Shown piece after piece: positions 40,084 through 52,585 of a DNA stretch of 64,000 bases. The notes beneath the pieces were generated by a model. The model searched no databases. It had not been told where the DNA came from and worked only from the letters and a program-made list of their open reading frames with translations. Made by a program: the position numbers and the translations under genes. This DNA is from Limanda limanda. Its lineage: Eukaryota; Chordata; Actinopteri; Pleuronectiformes; Pleuronectidae. The stretch spans positions 64,501 to 128,500 of the forward strand of contig NW_026870560.1 in the NCBI RefSeq assembly GCF_963576545.1, read 5' to 3'. Every line of letters starts with the position of its first letter. The stretch's first letter is position 1.

Positions 40084-42804
40084 GTGGGGGTAGAGCCTAC
40101 TTGCAAGTCTCTCCGACCTTCACAAAAAAAGTTATTCAAGAATATCTCCTCAGATTTGGGGGAATTTCGTCGGTCGACCTCTTCCGAAGGTCGTACAAGC
40201 TCGGGGATGGTACCAATCGATCCGCAGGACCCAAATTAGTCCAGATGCAACCACTTTCCAAGTCTCTCCGACCTTCACAAAAAAAGTTATTCAAGAATAT
40301 CTCTTTCTCCTATGTGCTTTCATCCCTAACCCTAACCCTTCCGAAAGTCGGAGAAGCTCAAGGATGGTACCGATCGATGCGCGCTACCCCATTTAGTGGG
40401 GGTAGAGCCTACTTGCAAGTCTCTCCGACCTTCACAAAAAAAGTTATTCAAGAATATCTCTTTCTCCTATGTGCTTTCATCCCTAACCCTAACCCTAACC
40501 CTTCCGAAAGTCGGAGAAGCTCAAGGATGGTACCGATCGATGCGCGCTACCCCATTTAGTGGGGGTAGAGCCTACTTGCAAGTCTCTCCGACCTTCACAA
40601 AAAAAGTTATTCAAGAATATCTCCTCAGATTTGGGGGAATTTCGTCGGTCGACCCTTTCCGAAGGTCGTACAAGCTCGGGGATGGTACCAATCGATCCGC
40701 AGGACCCAAATTAGTCCAGATGCAACCACTTTCCAAGTCTCTCCGACCTTCACAAAAAAAGTGATTCAAGAATATCTCTTTCTCCTATGTGCTTTCATCC
40801 CTAACCCTAACCCTAACCCTTCCGAAAGTCGGAGAAGCTCAAGGATGGTACCGATCGATGCGCGCTACCCCATTTAGTGGGGGTAGAGCCTACTTGCAAG
40901 TCTCTCCGACCTTCACAAAAAAAGTTATTCAAGAATATCTCTTTCTCCTATGTGCTTTCATCCCTAACCCTAACCCTAACCCTTCCGAAAGTCGGAGAAG
41001 CTCAAGGATGGTACCGATCGATGCGCGCTACTCCATTTAGTGGGGGTAGAGCCTACTTGCAAGTCTCTCCGACCTTCACAAAAAAAGTTATTCAAGAATA
41101 TCTCTTTCTCCTATGTGCTTTCATCCCTAACCCTAACCCTAACCCTTCCGAAAGTCGGAGAAGCTCAAAGATGGTACCGATCGATGCGCGCTACCCCATT
41201 TAGTGGGAATAGAGCCTACTTGCAAGTCTCTCCGACCTTCACAAAAAAAGTTATTCAAGAATATCTCTTTCTCCTATGTGCTTTCATCCCTAACCCTAAC
41301 CCTAACCCTTCCGAAAGTCGGAGAAGCTCAAGGATGGTACCGATCGATGCGCGCTACCCCATTTAGTGGGGGTAGAGCCTACTTGCAAGTCTCTCCAACC
41401 TTCACAAAAAAAGTTATTCAAGAATATCTCCTCAGATTTGGGGGAATTTCGTCGGTCGACCTCTTTCAAAGGTCGTACAAGCTCGGGGATGGTACCAATC
41501 GATCCGCAGGACCCAAATTAGTCCAGATGCAACCACTTTCCAAGTCTCTCCGACCTTCACAAAAAAAGTTATTCAAGAATATCTCTTTCTCCTATGTGCT
41601 TTCATCCCTAACCCTAACCCTAACCCTTCCGAAAGTCGGAGAAGCTCAAGGATGGTACCGATCGATGCGCGCTACCCCATTTAGTGGGGGTAGAGCCTAC
41701 TTGCAAGTCTCTCCGACCTTCACAAAAAAAGTTATTCAAGAATATCTCTTTCTCCTATTTGCTTTCATCCCTAACCCTAACCCTAACCCTTCCGAAAGTC
41801 GGAGAAGCTCAAGGATGGTACCGATCGATGCGCGCTACCCCATTTAGTGGGGGTAGAGCCTACTTGCAAGTCTCTCCGACCTTCACAAAAAAAGTTATTC
41901 AAGAATATCTCTTTCTCCTATGTGCTTTCATCCCTAACCCTAACCCTAACCCTTCCGAAAGTCGGAGAAGCTCAAGGATGGTACCGATCGATGCGCGCTA
42001 CCCCATTTAGTGGGGGTAGAGCCTACTTGCAAGTCTCTCCGACCTTCACAAAAAAAGTTATTCAAGAATATCTCTTTCTCCTATGTGCTTTCATCCCTAA
42101 CCCTAACCCTAACCCTTCCGAAAGTCGGAGAAGCTCAAGGATGGTACCGATCGATGCGCGCAACCCCATTTAGTGGGGGTAGAGCCTACTTGCAAGTCTC
42201 TCCGACCTTCACAAAAAAAGTAATTCAAGAATATCTCCTCAGATTTGGGGGAATTTCGTCGGTCGACCTCTTCCGAAGGTCGTACAAGCTCGGGGATGGT
42301 ACCAATCGATCCGCAGGACCCAAATTAGTCCAGATGCAACCACTTTCCAAGTCTCTCCGACCTTCACAAAAAAAGTTATTCAAGAATATCTCTTTCTCCT
42401 ATGTGCTTTCATCCCTAACCCTTCCGAAAGTCGGAGAAGCTCAAGGATGGTACCGATCGATGCGCGCTACCCCATTTAGTGGGGGTAGAGCCTACTTGCA
42501 AGTCCCTCCGACCTTCACAAAAAAAGTTATTCAAGAATATCTCTTTCTCCTATGTGCTTTCATCCCTAACCCTAACCCTAACCCTTCCGAAAGTCGGAGA
42601 AGCTCAAGGATGGTACCGATCGATGCGCGCTACCCCATTTAGTGGGGGTAGAGCCTACTTGCAAGTCTCTCCGACCTTCACAAAAAAAGTTATTCAAGAA
42701 TATCTCTTTCTCCTATGTGCTTTCATCCCTAACCCTAACCCTAACCCTTCCAAAAGTCGGAGAAGCTCAAGGATGGTACCGATCGATGCGCGCTACCCCA
42801 TTTA

Positions 42805-44718
42805 GTGGGGGTAGAGCCTACTTGCAAGTCTCTCCGACCTTCACAAAAAAAGTTATTCAAGAATATCTCTTTCTCCTATGTGCTTTCATCCCTAACCCTA
42901 ACCCTAACCCTTCCGAAAGTCGGAGAAGCTCAAGGATGGTACCGATCGATGCGCGCTACCCCATTTAGTGGGGGTAGAGCCTACTTGCAAGTCTCTCCGA
43001 CCTTCACAAAAAAAGTTATTCAAGAATATCTCCTCAGATTTGGGGGAATTTCGTCGGTCGACCTCTTCCGAAGGTCGTACAAGCTCGGGGATGGTACCAA
43101 TCGATCTGCAGGACCCAAATTAGTCCAGATGCAACCACTTTCCAAGTCTCTCCGACCTTCACAAAAAAAGTTATTCAAGAATATCTCTTTCTCCTATGTG
43201 CTTTCATCCCTAACCCTAACCCTTCCGAAAGTCGGAGAAGCTCAAGGATGGTACCGATCGATGCGCGCTACCCCATTTAGTGGGGGTAGAGCCTACTTGC
43301 AAGTCTCTCCGACCTTCACAAAAAACGTTATTCAAGAATATCTCTTTCTCCTATGTGCTTTCATCCCTAACCCTAACCCTAACCCTTCCGAAAGTCGGAG
43401 AAGCTCAAGGATGGTACCGATCGATGCGCGTTACCCCATTTAGTGGGGGTAGAGCCTACTTGCAAGTCTCTCCGACCTTCACAAAAAAAGTTATTCAAGA
43501 ATATCTCTTTCTCCTATGTGCTTTCATCCCTAACCCTAACCCTTCCGAAAGTCGGAGAAGCTCAAGGATGGTACCGATCGATGCGCGCTACCCCATTTAG
43601 TGGGGGTAGAGCCTACTTGCAAGTCTCTCCGACCTTCACAAAAAAAGTTATTCAAGAATATCTCCTCAGATTTGGGGGAATTTCGTCGGTCGACCTCTTC
43701 CGAAGGTCGTACAAGCTCGGGGATGGTACCAATCGATCCGCAGGACCCAAATTAGTCCAGATGCAACCACTTTCCAAGTCTCTCCGACCTTCACAAAAAA
43801 GGTTATTCAAGAATATCTCTTTCTCCTATGTGCTTTCATCCCTAACCCTAACCCTTCCGAAAGTCGGAGAAGCTCAAGGATGGTACCGATCGATGCGCGC
43901 TACCCCATTTAGTGGGGGTAGAGCCTACTTGCAAGTCTCTCCGACCTTCACCAAAAAAGTTATTCAAGAATATCTCTTTCTCCTATGTGCTTTCATCCCT
44001 AACCCTAACCCTAACCCTTCCGAAAGTCGGAGAAGCTCAAGGATGGTACCGATCGATGCGCGCTACCCCATTTAGTGGGGGTAGAGCCTACTTGCAAGTC
44101 TCTCCGACCTTCACAAAAAAAGTTATTCAAGAATATCTCTTTCTCCTATGTGCTTTCATCCCTAACCCTAACCCTAACCCTTCCGAAAGTCGGAGAAGCT
44201 CAAGGATGGTACCGATCGATGCGCGCAACCCCATTTAGTGGGGGTAGAGCCTACTTGCAAGTCTCTCCGACCTTCACAAAAAAAGTTATTCAAGAATATC
44301 TCCTCAGATTTGGGGGAATTTCGTCGGTCGACCTCTTTCGAAGGTCGTACAAGCTCGGGGATGGTACCAATCGATCCGCAGCACCCAAATTAGTCCAGAT
44401 GCAACCACTTTCCAAGTCTCTCCGACCTTCACAAAAAAAGTTATTCAAGAATATCTCTTTCTCCTATGTGCTTTCATCCCTAACCCTAACCCTAACCCTT
44501 CCGAAAGTCGGAGAAGCTCAAGGATGGTACCGATCGATGCGCGCTACCCCATTTAGTGGGGGTAGAGCCTACTTGCAAGTCTCTCCGACCTTCACAAAAA
44601 AAGTTATTCAAGAATATCTCTTTCTCCTATGTGCTTTCATCCCTAACCCTAACCCTAACCCTTCCGAAAGTCGGAGAAGCTCAAGGATGGTACCGATCGA
44701 TGCGCGCTACCCCATTTA
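42805..44718 (+). repeat. Segmental block copied at offset +4,635 bp (right copy)
   Basis: This is the partner of 38170-40083, with the same monomer order. To its right, from 44719, the two contexts diverge (a 318-bp interval here against 312 bp in the left copy). Confidence 0.82.
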
Positions 44719-45525
44719 GTGGGGGTAGAGCCTACTTGCAAGTCTCTCCGACCTTCACAAAAAAAGTTATTCAAGAATATCTCCTCAGATTTGGGGGAAT
44801 TTCGTCGGTCGACCTCTTCCGAAGGTCGTACAAGCTCGGGGATGGTACCAATCGATCCGCAGGACCCAAATTAGTCCAGATGCAACCACTTTCCAAGTCT
44901 CTCCGACCTTCACAAAAAAAGTTATTCAAGAATATCTCTTTCTCCTATGTGCTTTCATCCCTAACCCTAACCCTAACCCTTCCGAAAGTCGGAGAAGCTC
45001 AAGGATGGTACCGATCGATGCGCGCTACCCCATTTAGTGGGGGTAGAGCCTACTTGCAAGTCTCTCCGACCTTCACAAAAAAAGTTATTCAAGAATATCT
45101 CTTTCTCCTATGTGCTTTCATCCCTAACCCTTACCCTAACCCTTCCGAAAGTCGGAGAAGCTCAAGGATGGTACCGATCGATGCGCGCTACCCCATTTAG
45201 TGGGGGTAGAGCCTACTTGCAAGTCTCTCCGACCTTCACAAAAAAAGTTATTCAAGAATATCTCTTTCTCCTATGTGCTTTCATCCCTAACCCTAACCCT
45301 AACCCTTCCGAAAGTCGGAGAAGCTCAAGGATGGTACCGATCGATGCGCGCTACCCCATTTAGTGGGGGTAGAGCCTACTTGCAAGTCTCTCCGACCTTC
45401 ACAAAAAAAGTTATTCAAGAATATCTCTTTCTCCTATGTGCTTTCATCCCTAACCCTAACCCTAACCCTTCCAAAAGTCGGAGAAGCTCAATGATGGTAC
45501 CGATCGATGCGCGCTACCCCATTTA

Positions 45526-46495
45526 GTGGGGGTAGAGCCTACTTGCAAGTCTCTCCGACCTTCACAAAAAAAGTTATTCAAGAATATCTCTTTCTCCTAT
45601 GTGCTTTCATCCCTAACCCTAACCCTAACCCTTCCGAAAGTCGGAGAAGCTCAAGGATGGTACCGATCGATGCGCGCTACCCCATTTAGTGGGGGTAGAG
45701 CCTACTTGCAAGTCTCTCCGACCTTCACAAAAAAAGTTATTCAAGAATATCTCCTCAGATTTGGGGGAATTTCGTCGGTCGACCTCTTCCGAAGGTCGTA
45801 CAAGCTCGGGGATGGTACCAATCGATCTGCAGGACCCAAATTAGTCCAGATGCAACCACTTTCCAAGTCTCTCCGACCTTCACAAAAAAAGTTATTCAAG
45901 AATATCTCTTTCTCCTATGTGCTTTCATCCCTAACCCTAACCCTAACCCTTCCGAAAGTCGGAGAAGCTCAAGGATGGTACCGATCGATGCGCGCTACCC
46001 CATTTAGTGGGGGTAGAGCCTACTTGCAAGTCTCTCCGACCTTCACAAAAAAAGTTATTCAAGAATATCTCTTTCTCCTATGTGCTTTCATCCCTAACCC
46101 TAACCCTAACCCTTCCGAAAGTCGGAGAAGCTCAAGGATGGTACCGATCGATGCGCGCTACTCCATTTAGTGGGGGTAGAGCCTACTTGCAAGTCTCTCC
46201 GACCTTCACAAAAAAAGTTATTCAAGAATATCTCTTTCTCCTATGTGCTTTCATCCCTAACCCTAACCCTAACCCTTCCGAAAGTCGGAGAAGCTCAAAG
46301 ATGGTACCGATCGATGCGCGCTACCCCATTTAGTGGGGGTAGAGCCTACTTGCAAGTCTCTCCGACCTTCACAAAAAAAGTTATTCAAGAATATCTCTTT
46401 CTCCTATGTGCTTTCATCCCTAACCCTAACCCTAACCCTTCCAAAAGTCGGAGAAGCTCAAGGATGGTACCGATCGATGCGCGCTACCCCATTTA
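45526..46495 (+). repeat. Segmental block copied at offset +2,258 bp (right copy 47784-48753)
   Basis: Both copies have the order A, A+B, A, A. They share CGATCTGCAGG (near 45826 and 48084), GCGCTACTCCATT (near 46156 and 48414), CTCAAAGATGG (near 46294 and 48552) and CCAAAAGTCGG (near 46442 and 48700). A related arrangement with GCTACTCC also occurs near 41028-41166. Confidence 0.82.
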
Positions 46496-47294
46496 GTGGG
46501 GGTAGAGCCTACTTGCAAGTCTCTCCGACCTTCACAAAAAAAGTTATTCAAGAATATCTCCTCAGATTTGGGGGAATTTCGTCGGTCGACCTCTTCCGAA
46601 GGTCGTACAAGCTCGGGGATGGTACCAATCGATCCGCAGCACCCAAATTAGTCCAGATGCAACCACTTTCCAAGTCTCTCCGACCTTCACAAAAAAAGTT
46701 ATTCAAGAATATCTCTTTCTCCTATGTGCTTTCATCCCTAACCCTAACCCTAACCCTTCCGAAAGTCGGAGAAGCTCAAGGATGGTACCGATCGATGCGC
46801 GCTACCCCATTTAGTGGGGGTAGAGCCTACTTGCAAGTCTCTCCGACCTTCACAAAAAAAGTTATTCAAGAATATCTCTTTCTCCTATGTGCTTTCATCC
46901 CTAACCCTAACCCTAACCCTTCCGAAAGTCGGAGAAGCTCAAGGATGGTACCGATCGATGCGCGCTACCCCATTTAGTGGGGGTAGAGCCTACTTGCAAG
47001 TCTCTCCGACCTTCACAAAAAAAGTTATTCAAGAATATCTCCTCAGATTTGGGGGAATTTCGTCGGTCGACCTCTTCCGAAGGTCGTACAAGCTCGGGGA
47101 TGGTACCAATCGATCCGCAGGACCCAAATTAGTCCAGATGCAACCACTTTCCAAGTCTCTCCGACCTTCACAAAAAAAGTTATTCAAGAATATCTCTTTC
47201 TCCTATGTGCTTTCATCCCTAACCCTAACCCTAACCCTTCCGAAAGTCGGAGAAGCTCAAGGATGGTACCGATCGATGCGCGCTACCCCATTTA

Positions 47295-47946
47295 GTGGGG
47301 GTAGAGCCTACTTGCAAGTCTCTCCGACCTTCACAAAAAAAGTTATTCAAGAATATCTCTTTCTCCTATGTGCTTTCATCCCTAACCCTAACCCTAACCC
47401 TTCCGAAAGTCGGAGAAGCTCAAGGATGGTACCGATCGATGAGCGCTACCCCATTTAGTGGGGGTAGAGCCTACTTGCAAGTCTCTCCGACCTTCACAAA
47501 AAAAGTTATTCAAGAATATCTCTTTCTCCTATGTGCTTTCATCCCTAACCCTAACCCTAACCCTTCCGAAAGTCGGAGAAGCTCAAGGATGGTACCGATC
47601 GATGCGCGCTACCCCATTTAGTGGGGGTAGAGCCTACTTGCAAGTCTCTCCGACCTTCACAAAAAAAGTTATTCAAGAATATCTCTTTCTCCTATGTGCT
47701 TTCATCCCTAACCCTAACCCTAACCCTTCCGAAAGTCGGAGAAGCTCAAGGATGGTACCGATCGATGAGCGCTACCCCATTTAGTGGGGGTAGAGCCTAC
47801 TTGCAAGTCTCTCCGACCTTCACAAAAAAAGTTATTCAAGAATATCTCTTTCTCCTATGTGCTTTCATCCCTAACCCTAACCCTAACCCTTCCGAAAGTC
47901 GGAGAAGCTCAAGGATGGTACCGATCGATGCGCGCTACCCCATTTA
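47295..47946 (+). repeat. 326-bp A-dimer tandem duplication
   Basis: The substitution GATGAGCGC (for GATGCGCGC) occurs at about 47439 and again at about 47765, exactly two A monomers apart, and I noticed it nowhere else in the window. This marks a recent duplication of two A monomers, the smallest higher-order event visible. Confidence 0.8.
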
Positions 47947-48655
47947 GTGGGGGTAGAGCCTACTTGCAAGTCTCTCCGACCTTCACAAAAAAAGTTATTC
48001 AAGAATATCTCCTCAGATTTGGGGGAATTTCGTCGGTCGACCTCTTCCGAAGGTCGTACAAGCTCGGGGATGGTACCAATCGATCTGCAGGACCCAAATT
48101 AGTCCAGATGCAACCACTTTCCAAGTCTCTCCGACCTTCACAAAAAAAGTTATTCAAGAATATCTCTTTCTCCTATGTGCTTTCATCCCTAACCCTAACC
48201 CTAACCCTTCCGAAAGTCGGAGAAGCTCAAGGATGGTACCGATCGATGCGCGCTACCCCATTTAGTGGGGGTAGAGCCTACTTGCAAGTCTCTCCGACCT
48301 TCACAAAAAAAGTTATTCAAGAATATCTCTTTCTCCTATGTGCTTTCATCCCTAACCCTAACCCTAACCCTTCCGAAAGTCGGAGAAGCTCAAGGATGGT
48401 ACCGATCGATGCGCGCTACTCCATTTAGTGGGGGTAGAGCCTACTTGCAAGTCTCTCCGACCTTCACAAAAAAAGTTATTCAAGAATATCTCTTTCTCCT
48501 ATGTGCTTTCATCCCTAACCCTAACCCTAACCCTTCCGAAAGTCGGAGAAGCTCAAAGATGGTACCGATCGATGCGCGCTACCCCATTTAGTGGGGGTAG
48601 AGCCTACTTGCAAGTCTCTCCGACCTTCACAAAAAAAGTTATTCAAGAATATCTC

Positions 48656-48981
48656 TTTCTCCTATGTGCTTTCATCCCTAACCCTAACCCTAACCCTTCC
48701 AAAAGTCGGAGAAGCTCAAGGATGGTACCGATCGATGCGCGCTACCCCATTTAGTGTGGGTAGAGCCTACTTGCAAGTCTCTCCGACCTTCACAAAAAAA
48801 GTTATTCAAGAATAACTCTTTCTCCTATGTGCTTTCATCCCTAACCCTAACCCTAACCCTTCCGAAAGTCGGAGAAGCTCAAGGATGGTACCGATCGATG
48901 CGCGCTACCTCATTTAGTGGGGGTAGAGCCTACTTGCAAGTCTCTCCAACCTTCACAAAAAAAGTTATTCAAGAATATCTC
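48656..48981 (+). repeat. Two adjacent A monomers with clustered private substitutions
   Basis: The A at 48656-48818 has TTAGTGTGGG instead of TTAGTGGGGG and AATAACTC instead of AATATCTC at the end of its core. The next A (48819-48981) has GCTACCTCATTT and CTCCAACC. Most monomers in the window carry none or one such change, so this pair is unusually diverged, including one of the few changes to the AATATC end of the core. Confidence 0.75.
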
Positions 48982-51900
48982 CTCAGATTTGGGGGAATTT
49001 CGTCGGTCGACCTCTTTCGAAGGTCGTACAAGCTCGGGGATGGTACCAATCGATCCGCAGGACCCAAATTAGTCCAGATGCAACCACTTTCCAAGTCTCT
49101 CCGACCTTCACAAAAAAAGTTATTCAAGAATATCTCTTTCTCCTATGTGCTTTCATCCCTAACCCTAACCCTAACCCTTCCGAAAGTCGGAGAAGCTCAA
49201 GGATGGTACCGATCGATGCGCGCTACCCCATTTAGTGGGGGTAGAGCCTACTTGCAAGTCTCTCCGACCTTCACAAAAAAAGTTATTCAAGAATATCTCT
49301 TTCTCCTATGTGCTTTCATCCCTAACCCTAACCCTAACCCTTCCGAAAGTCGGAGAAGCTCAAGGATGGTACCGATCGATGCGCGCTACTCCATTTAGTG
49401 GGGGTAGAGCCTACTTGCAAGTCTCTCCGACCTTCACAAAAAAAGTTATTCAAGAATATCTCTTTCTCCTATGTGCTTTCATCCCTAACCCTAACCCTAA
49501 CCCTTCCGAAAGTCGGAGAAGCTCAAGGATGGTACCGATCGATGCGCGCTACCCCATTTAGTGGGGGTAGAGCCTACTTGCAAGTCTCTCCGACCTTCAC
49601 AAAAAAAGTTATTCAAGAATATCTCCTCAGATTTGGGGGAATTTCGTCGGTCGACCTCTTCCGAAGGTCGTACAAGCTCGGGGATGGTACCAATCGATTT
49701 GCAGGACCCAAATTAGTCCAGATGCAACCACTTTCCAAGTCTCTCCGACCTTCACAAAAAAAGTTATTCAAGAATATCTCTTTCTCCTATGTGCTTTCAT
49801 CCCTAACCCTAACCCTAACCCTTCCGAAAGTCGGAGAAGCTCAAGGATGGTACCGATCGATGCGCGCTACCCCATTTAGTGGGGGTAGAGCCTACTTGCA
49901 AGTCTCTCCGACCTTCACAAAAAAAGTTATTCAAGAATATCTCTTTCTCCTATGTGCTTTCATCCCTAACCCTAACCCTAACCCTTCCGAAAGTCGGAGA
50001 AGCTCAAGGATGGTACCGATCGATGCGCGCTACCCCATTTAGTGGGGGTAGAGCCTACTTGCAAGTCTCTCCGACCTTCACAAAAAAAGTTATTCAAGAA
50101 TATCTCTTTCTCCTATGTGCTTTCATCCCTAACCCTAACCCTAACCCTTCCGAAAGTCGGAGAAGCTCAAGGATGGTACCGATCGATGCGCGCTACCCCA
50201 TTTAGTGGGGGTAGAGCCTACTTGCAAGTCTCTCCGACCTTCACAAAAAAAGTTATTCAAGAATATCTCTTTCTCCTATGTGCTTTCATCCCTAACCCTA
50301 ACCCTAACCCTTCCGAAAGTCGGAGAAGCTCAAGGATGGTACCGATCGATGTGCGCAACCCCATTTAGTGGGGGTAGAGCCTACTTGCAAGTCTCTCCGA
50401 CCTTCACAAAAAAAGTAATTCAAGAATATCTCCTCAGATTTGGGGGAATTTCGTCGGTCGACCTCTTCCGAAGGTCGTACAAGCTCGGGGATGGTACCAA
50501 TCGATCCGCAGGACCAAAATTAGTCCAGATGCAACCACTTTCCAAGTCTCTCCGACCTTCACAAAAAAAGTTATTCAAGAATATCTCTTTCTCCTATGTG
50601 CTTTCATCCCTAACCCTTCCGAAAGTCGGAGAAGCTCAAGGATGGTACCGATCGATGCGCGCTACCCCATTTAGTGGGGGTAGAGCCTACTTGCAAGTCT
50701 CTCCGACCTTCACGAAAAAAGTTATTCAAGAATATCTCTTTCTCCTATGTGCTTTCATCCCTAACCCTAACCCTAACCCTTCCGAAAGTCGGAGAAGCTC
50801 AAGGATGGTACCGATCGATGCGCGCTACCCCATTTAGTGGGGGTAGAGCCTACTTGCAAGTCTCTCCGACCTTCACAAAAAAAGTTATTCAAGAATATCT
50901 CTTTCTCCTATGTGCTTTCATCCCTAACCCTAACCCTAACCCTTCCGAAAGTCGGAGAAGCTCAAGGATGGTACCGATCGATGCGCGCTACCCCATTTAG
51001 TGGGGGTAGAGCCTACTTGCAAGTCTCTCCGACCTTCACAAAAAAAGTTATTCAAGAATATCTCTTTCTCCTATGTGCTTTCATCCCTAACCCTAACCCT
51101 AACCCTTCCAAAAGTCGGAGAAGCTCAAGGATGGTACCGATCGATGCGCGCTACCCCATTTAGTGGGGGTAGAGCCTACTTGCAAGTCTCTCCGACCTTC
51201 ACAAAAAAAGTTATTCAAGAATATCTCTTTCTCCTATGTGCTTTCATCCCTAACCCTTCCGAAAGTCGGAGAAGCTCAAGGATGGTACCGATCGATGCGC
51301 GCTACCCCATTTAGTGGGGGTAGAGCCTACTTGCAAGTCTCTCCGACCTTCACAAAAAAAGTTATTCAAGAATATCTCTTTCTCCTATGTGCTTTCATCC
51401 CTAACCCTAACCCTAACCCTTCCGAAAGTCGGAGAAGCTCAAGGATGGTACCGATCGATGTGTGCAACCCCATTTAGTGGGGGTAGAGCCTACTTGCAAG
51501 TCTCTCCGACCTTCACAAAAAAAGTAATTCAAGAATATCTCCTCAGATTTGGGGGAATTTCGTCGGTCGACCTCTTCCGAAGGTCGTACAAGCTCGGGGA
51601 TGGTACCAATCGATCCGCAGGACCCAAATTAGTCCAGATGCAACCACTTTCCAAGTCTCTCCGACCTTCACAAAAAAAGTTATTCAAGAATATCTCTTTC
51701 TCCTATGTGCTTTCATCCCTAACCCTTCCGAAAGTCGGAGAAGCTCAAGGATGGTACCGATCGATGCGCGCTACCCCATTTAGTGGGGGTAGAGCCTACT
51801 TGCAAGTCTCTCCGACCTTCACAAAAAAAGTTATTCAAGAATATCTCTTTCTCCTATGTGCTTTCATCCCTAACCCTAACCCTAACCCTTCCGAAAGTCG

Positions 51901-52585
51901 GAGAAGCTCAAGGATGGTACCGATCGATGCGCGCTACCCCATTTAGTGGGGGTAGAGCCTACTTGCAAGTCTCTCCGACCTTCACAAAAAAAGTTATTCA
52001 AGAATATCTCTTTCTCCTATGTGCTTTCATCCCTAACCCTAACCCTAACCCTTCCGAAAGTCGGAGAAGCTCAAGGATGGTACCGATCGATGCGCGCTAC
52101 CCCATTTAGTGGGGGTAGAGCCTACTTGCAAGTCTCTCCGACCTTCACAAAAAAAGTTATTCAAGAATATCTCTTTCTCCTATGTGCTTTCATCCCTAAC
52201 CCTAACCCTAACCCTTCCAAAAGTCGGAGAAGCTCAAGGATGGTACCGATCGATGCGCGCTACCCCATTTAGTGGGGGTAGAGCCTACTTGCAAGTCTCT
52301 CCGACCTTCACAAAAAAAGTTATTCAAGAATATCTCTTTCTCCTATGTGCTTTCATCCCTAACCCTTCCGAAAGTCGGAGAAGCTCAAGGATGGTACCGA
52401 TCGATGCGCGCTACCCCATTTAGTGGGGGTAGAGCCTACTTGCAAGTCTCTCCGACCTTCACAAAAAAAGTTATTCAAGAATATCTCTTTCTCCTATGTG
52501 CTTTCATCCCTAACCCTAACCCTAACCCTTCCGAAAGTCGGAGAAGCTCAAGGATGGTACCGATCGATGCGCGCTACCCCATTTA
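48917..52585 (+). repeat. 3.7-kb segmental duplication, left copy
   Basis: The monomer order from 48917 to 52585 recurs at 57881-61537, with an offset of 8,964 bp falling to 8,952 bp as two 6-bp telomeric units are lost in the right copy. Shared variants include GCTACTCC (near 49386 and 58350), GATGTGCGCAACC (near 50350 and 59308) and CACGAAAAAAG (near 50712 and 59670). Confidence 0.85.
50368..52585 (+). repeat. 1,109-bp higher-order repeat, two tandem copies
   Basis: Segments 50368-51476 and 51477-52585 each begin with a 306-bp A+B interval (one CCCTAA unit), contain three full A, then one 151-bp A and one full A. The left copy has CACGAAAAAAG near 50712. The start of the second copy carries the further-changed GATGTGTGCAACC near 51467. 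The unit is repeated again within the 57.9-61.5 kb copy. Confidence 0.86.
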
